A DNA stretch of 64,000 bases from the NCBI RefSeq assembly GCF_013116825.1, contig NZ_JABFNS010000025.1, positions 1-64,000 on the forward strand. The letters are read 5' to 3'. The notes beneath the pieces were generated by a model. That model ran no database searches. It saw only the letters and a list, made by a program, of their open reading frames with translations, and was not told the origin of the DNA. This stretch comes from Myxococcus xanthus. GTDB taxonomy: Bacteria; Myxococcota; Myxococcia; Myxococcales; Myxococcaceae. This document shows, one piece after another, positions 60,243 to 64,000 of the stretch (the stretch's first letter is position 1; the number at the start of each line of letters is the position of its first letter). The position numbers were made by a program, and so were the translations under genes.

Positions 60243-61214
60243 TCAGCCCCGTGAGCGTTGGCGAGTGCGTCGAGCCCCCAGCAGGAGCATGAGCGCTCCG
60301 AGGAGTGGCACCGAGGAGGTGCTGGTGCAGCCAGACTTGGACGGAGCGCCGCCATCGCCGTCAGGGACGCTGTCACCGGCGTCCGGGACACCACCGTCAG
60401 CCGTCTGCACGCCACCATCGCCGGACGGGACGCCGTCTCCGCCGTCTGGGACGCCGCCATCCGTTGAGATGATGCACCCGGGGGTTGGCAGACCTCGAGG
60501 GTAGGTCTCGCAGATGCCCTGGAGCGTGCCAGGGTCGATGATGCGCTTCTGCGTATCGCCCCAGGGCAGGAAGCGAGACATCGTGGAATCGGTGCGTGTC
60601 AGCAGGGCGAACCCCAGCCCCTCGCCGATGGAGCGTGTCACCAGGCTCTGGACATCTCCGATGACGCAGCCGGGCTCGATGACTCCCTCGTCGCAGGGGG
60701 GACCGTCCAGCGTGGTGAGCATGCCATTGCTGTTGTTGAGGCTGATCTCGGTGCCGAGAATCTCACCGGTGGACAGCCGGAAATAGCTCGTCTCATCGAC
60801 GACGTCCCTTGGCGCGAAGGGCCAACAATCATACTTGTCGGCGCAGGAGTCATTCTGCCAGCAGGCATCGTCATCGGGGGCGATGTCCGGGCAGTTCACC
60901 TGGCGGAAGGTCACCAGCATCTTCCCGTCGAGAGGTCGTGGCGCGGGATGAGGCACATCCTCGCCGGGTGTGAACACCAGGTCCGAGCAACTGGCCACGG
61001 TCTGGTTCCAGGTGTTGAACGCGGCGGTGACCGCAGCCCTTTCTTCAGCGGTCGGGTGGCCACCCGAGGTGGTCATCGCATAGGTCACGGTCCTGTCACC
61101 GCGGCACAACTCCCGCTCTTCGTATCGGGTACGTTCGTATGGCTGTGCCCGCGCGCTGGACACACCGAAGAGGATGACGAGAGGAATGAGAAGAAAGACT
61201 CTGGCAGGGGGCAT
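60243..61214 (-). CDS. MYXO-CTERM metalloprotease-family protein with ablated zinc site
   Basis: This 323-aa exported protein starts at ATG 61214 (MPPARVFLLIPLVILFGVSS). The metzincin-like body matches a myxosortase-dependent metalloprotease family (AAFNTWNQTVASCSDLVFTP, STMSRFLPWGDTQKRIIDPG, LQGICETYPRGLP). Where HExGHxxGxxH is expected, the sequence is VTRSIGEGLGFALL: all three His ligands and the catalytic Glu are changed, while the Met of the met-turn (STM) remains. A Gly/Asp-rich linker and the tail GCTSTSSVPLLGALMLLL plus ARR is a MYXO-CTERM sorting signal for surface attachment. Confidence 0.8.
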   Translation of the reverse strand: MPPARVFLLIPLVILFGVSSARAQPYERTRYEERELCRGDRTVTYAMTTSGGHPTAEERAAVTAAFNTWNQTVASCSDLVFTPGEDVPHPAPRPLDGKMLVTFRQVNCPDIAPDDDACWQNDSCADKYDCWPFAPRDVVDETSYFRLSTGEILGTEISLNNSNGMLTTLDGPPCDEGVIEPGCVIGDVQSLVTRSIGEGLGFALLTRTDSTMSRFLPWGDTQKRIIDPGTLQGICETYPRGLPTPGCIISTDGGVPDGGDGVPSGDGGVQTADGGVPDAGDSVPDGDGGAPSKSGCTSTSSVPLLGALMLLLGARRTRQRSRG

Positions 61215-61445
61215 GTCCGGATAACCATAGACGGCGCGGGTGCCACGCCGCGAGTTTCGGCGCAGGTCGAACAGCGCGGCGGTGGATTCGGCGCACCAGG
61301 TGATTGTCGCCCAATCCCTTACCAACCAGCCTCCGGGCGCCGAGCACCAGGCGGCACTGGTGGGCCGGGCGGTCACGCACCTCGCTTCGAATGCGCCTGA
61401 CGCGTGCTTCCTCGCGGCGCCTGGAAGCGGGTAGATTCACCGCCG

Positions 61446-62669
61446 ATGCGTTGCCTCTTGCTCTTGCTGTGTCTGTGCCTGCCCCTGGCCACCGGCTGTC
61501 GTCATGCGGGGGTGCCCTCGTTGCCCGCGAGCCATGGCCACCTCTCCTACTCCATGGCGCTCTACCAGGAGCGCGATCAATCGCCCGAGAAGTCCAACAA
61601 CGTTCTGTGGCCGGGTGACAGCTCTGAGTCTGCCCCCGCTCTGGAACTCTCCGCGGAAGACGCACCCGTGGCCTTCCAAGATGCCGTTCAGGTGCTTTCG
61701 GGGGCACCTTCGACGGAGCAGGTCAGGACCGCATGGCTCGACCTCGCCGCGGCGTGTCGCGCCGAACTCGCTGAGGCATGCACGTACCTCCAGGAGCAGG
61801 TCCAACGGCCCAAGCGGGTGTCGGGCGAGCCGCCCAAGCTGACGAAAAGCGCGATGAACGCCAGGACGATCTATGTGCTGGTCCTTCGTGCCAGGCTCGG
61901 AACGGATGGCCGAATACGAAAGTTCACCGTGGTGGAGTCCGCGCCCTACGGGATGACAGAGCAATTCATCAAGGCGCTGGCCGCTCACGTCTACGTGCCA
62001 GCGAAGCTGGCGGGGCATCCCATCGAGTATCCGCTCACGTTCAAGCTCAGCGCGACTGGCTATAAAGAGTACCTGTCCCAAGAGGAGGAGTTGCGGTGGC
62101 TTCGCGCACGTGTCGCGCAATTTCCTGGAAGCGGCGACGCCTGGCTTGACCTCGCGCGATTTCTGGCGAGCCATGCATCCCAGGATCCGGATTATGAAAA
62201 GGCGCTTCATGCCCTGAACCGCTTGTCGCCCGAGGCCTGGTGGCCCGCGACAGAGTTGGCGTGGCTGCGAGCGCAGGAAGGGAAGTACGCGGAAGCAGCG
62301 CCCTTGGCGAAGGTGGGGCGACGCTTCGCACCCGAGAATCCCTATGCGCTCGAGACCTCGGCCTTGGTGGCCTTCCACCAGGGGCATTGCCGGGAAGCGG
62401 TCGCGGACCAACAGCAAGCGGTGGCGAAGTTCCCCGAGGAATGGCCCGAGGAAGAGCGCGCGCGGTTCAAGCGGGCGCTGGAGGCGTATCGGCGTGGGTG
62501 CTCGTCCGAGCCGGCTCCCGCGGCCCCATTGAATGGGGAGCGCCCCAGGCGTGCGTGGCCCGGTGCTCAGTCGGGTGGAGGTTCAAATGCTGTTGTCTCT
62601 GGTCGAGTGAAGGACGTGGTCGGGGCGCGAAGGGTTTGTATTTCTTGTTTTGCTGATATTTCGTGTTAG
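61446..62669 (+). CDS. Lipoprotein with TonB-C-like and TPR regions
   Basis: This 407-aa lipoprotein starts at ATG 61446 (MRCLLLLLCLCLPLATGCRH; lipobox PLATGC). A central segment (TIYVLVLRARLGTDGRIRKF, TVVESAPYGMTEQFIKALAA, HVYVPAKLAGHPIEYPLTFK) looks like a TonB C-terminal domain. Then TPR-type repeats (WLDLARFLASHASQDPDYEK, ELAWLRAQEGKYAEAAPLAK). The last 40 residues (after APLNGERPRR) look less natural and may follow a frameshift. Role unknown, periplasmic scaffold likely. Confidence 0.65.
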   Translation: MRCLLLLLCLCLPLATGCRHAGVPSLPASHGHLSYSMALYQERDQSPEKSNNVLWPGDSSESAPALELSAEDAPVAFQDAVQVLSGAPSTEQVRTAWLDLAAACRAELAEACTYLQEQVQRPKRVSGEPPKLTKSAMNARTIYVLVLRARLGTDGRIRKFTVVESAPYGMTEQFIKALAAHVYVPAKLAGHPIEYPLTFKLSATGYKEYLSQEEELRWLRARVAQFPGSGDAWLDLARFLASHASQDPDYEKALHALNRLSPEAWWPATELAWLRAQEGKYAEAAPLAKVGRRFAPENPYALETSALVAFHQGHCREAVADQQQAVAKFPEEWPEEERARFKRALEAYRRGCSSEPAPAAPLNGERPRRAWPGAQSGGGSNAVVSGRVKDVVGARRVCISCFADISC

Positions 62670-62698
62670 TTCGAGCCCCTCCATCTGGAGGTGGTTCC

Positions 62699-64000
62699 AT
62701 GAGGAAGTTCCCTCGCATCCTGGCGCTCACGGCGGTGTGCGCCGTCTCTGTCTTTGCACCCGGCTGTGGCGACGAGCCCATCGACATGCCGCTCACGGAG
62801 GAGGCTCCGGCAGGCACCGCTGGCGCGCCGCTCGCGTGCAGCACGCGCATCACCTACGGCGAGAGGTGGATTCGCCCCTCGGGGCACACCGCGCAGTACG
62901 ACATCGCGAGTGGTCTGGTGACGTGGGATGGCGCCTGCATCAACGAGGGCAGCAACTCGTATGCGGTGCTCTCGAACGGCTGGCGGCCGTACTTCACAGG
63001 CAACAACGCGTGTGTCATGGCGCTCGACACCGACTGCGCCGGGGCCACCGCGTGCTCGACGCGCGTCACCTATGCCGCGTCGTGGATACACCCGTCGGGA
63101 CACCCCGCGCAGTACGACGACGTGAGCGGGCGCGTGTTCTGGGACCGGGCCTGCACGAACGAGGGCAGCAATTCGTATGCGGTGCTCTCCAATGGGTGGA
63201 GGCCGTACTTCAGCGGCGCGGGCGCGTGCGGCATGTCCTTCCGCTACACGGGGTGCGGCGGCCTGTACCGGAACCCGGTGGTCCCCGTGGATTGCGCGGA
63301 CCCGGGCGTCATCCATGATGGGACGCGGTACGTCGCCGCGTGCACGTCCGGCGGCGCGGCGAATGCGTTCCCCCTGCGCACGTCGACGGACCTGGTGACG
63401 TGGACGAGCGCGGGCTCCATCTTCCCGTCGGCGTCGAAGCCCACCTGGGCGACGGGAGACTTCTGGGCGCCGGAGATCCACAAGGTGGGGACACGCTACG
63501 TCGCTTACTTCACCGCGCGGCACTCGAACGGGAAGCTGTCCATCGGCGCGGCGACGTCGGCGAGCGCGCTCGGGCCCTTCACGGACATCGGCCGGCCGCT
63601 CGTGCATGACACCGCGATGGGGATGATTGACGCCACCTTCTTCACGAGCACCACCGGGGCGCCCTACCTGGTGTGGAAGGCGGACGGCAACGCGGTGGGG
63701 CGGCCGACGCCCATCTACGGGCAGGCGTTGTCAGCGGATGGCCTGTCGCTGGTGGGTTCGCGCCAGACGCTCATCAGCAACAACCTCTCGTGGGAGGGCG
63801 GCGTCGTCGAGGCGCCATGGGTCGTCGCTCGGGGCGGCTACTACTACCTCTTCTACAGTGGCAACGCGTACTACAACAGCACCTACGCCGTGGGTGTCGC
63901 GCGGGCGACGAGCCCGCTGGGCCCGTACACCAAGCTGGGCGCGCCGATTCTCAAGACGGGTGGCGGCTGGGTGGGGCCGGGACACAACTCCGTCGTCACC
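62699..64000 (+). CDS. GH43 family glycoside hydrolase with duplicated N-terminal module, partial
   Basis: ATG 62699 lies seven bases after GGAGG. The frame is open to the window edge (434 codons). Lipobox VFAPGC. Two copies of an about 70-residue Cys module come first (residues 47-115 and 119-187): CSTRITYGERWIRPSGHTAQ and CSTRVTYAASWIHPSGHPAQ, each with NEGSNSYAVLSNGWRPYF. Then GH43 motifs: ADPGVIHDG (base Asp about 201), MIDATFF (transition-state Asp) and EGGVVEAPWVV (acid Glu). Likely an arabinosidase/xylosidase-type enzyme. Module repeats may bind substrate. Confidence 0.82.
   Translation, partial: MRKFPRILALTAVCAVSVFAPGCGDEPIDMPLTEEAPAGTAGAPLACSTRITYGERWIRPSGHTAQYDIASGLVTWDGACINEGSNSYAVLSNGWRPYFTGNNACVMALDTDCAGATACSTRVTYAASWIHPSGHPAQYDDVSGRVFWDRACTNEGSNSYAVLSNGWRPYFSGAGACGMSFRYTGCGGLYRNPVVPVDCADPGVIHDGTRYVAACTSGGAANAFPLRTSTDLVTWTSAGSIFPSASKPTWATGDFWAPEIHKVGTRYVAYFTARHSNGKLSIGAATSASALGPFTDIGRPLVHDTAMGMIDATFFTSTTGAPYLVWKADGNAVGRPTPIYGQALSADGLSLVGSRQTLISNNLSWEGGVVEAPWVVARGGYYYLFYSGNAYYNSTYAVGVARATSPLGPYTKLGAPILKTGGGWVGPGHNSVVT

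Overview
The window is high-GC DNA whose gene content points to a fruiting myxobacterium of the Myxococcaceae (Myxococcus, Corallococcus or Pyxidicoccus type). Signs of this are a MYXO-CTERM tail, a CorE-like metal-sensing ECF sigma factor, many Asp-Ala-Gly-rich lipoproteins, a collagen-like lipoprotein, TPR proteins and GTG starts. I cannot name the species from sequence alone.

Bases 1-10.4 kb look like conserved core. They hold the start of a DUF2760 gene, a tRNA-Ala(CGC) with its own promoter and terminator, and a large membrane-anchored TPR protein. A cytochrome-oxidase-type cluster follows: haem O synthase, a two-gene ABC exporter and a cupredoxin-like lipoprotein. Next comes a minus-strand operon of a Spy/CpxP-like periplasmic metal sensor, a His-rich small exported protein, an OmpR-type regulator and a His-tailed sensor kinase. 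A CspA-type cold-shock gene closes this part.

Bases 10.5-34.5 kb hold a cupin, a TIMP-like secreted protein, YdeI and GNAT genes, and a MalT-like regulator divergent from a secreted beta-propeller/di-haem cytochrome. A disturbed patch (19.4-22.1 kb) carries an interrupted small gene, a promoterless gene fragment, an outer-membrane-type protein and an S9 peptidase that has lost its catalytic serine segment. A run of plus-strand exported proteins follows (22.4-27.7 kb), then a TPR protein, a monofunctional transglycosylase, a right-handed beta-helix lipoprotein and HEAT-type genes.

Bases 34.6-64 kb are accessory. Secreted proteins dominate: a DAG-repeat lipoprotein, DUF3943, an Asp/Cys-rich lipoprotein, a copper-radical (galactose-oxidase-like) enzyme with two tandem C-terminal modules, a MYXO-CTERM pseudo-metalloprotease, and GH43 with a duplicated N-terminal module. 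Two regulatory pairs stand out: a CorE-like ECF sigma factor just upstream of a CDF metal exporter, and a MocR/PdxR-type regulator divergent from the PLP-homeostasis gene yggS. Between these lie many gene relics (SGNH hydrolase, discoidin-tailed protein, WD40, methyltransferase, ELWxxDGT protein, histone-deacetylase-like, DUF1684, immunity-like, IS91-type transposase), so this half looks like a decay and recombination zone.

I found no CRISPR array, no prophage and no intact insertion sequence. The strongest candidates for unusual biology are the His-rich metal-sensing operon, the CorE-like/CDF pair, the two enzyme families with ablated catalytic residues, and the small gene read through an in-frame TGA.
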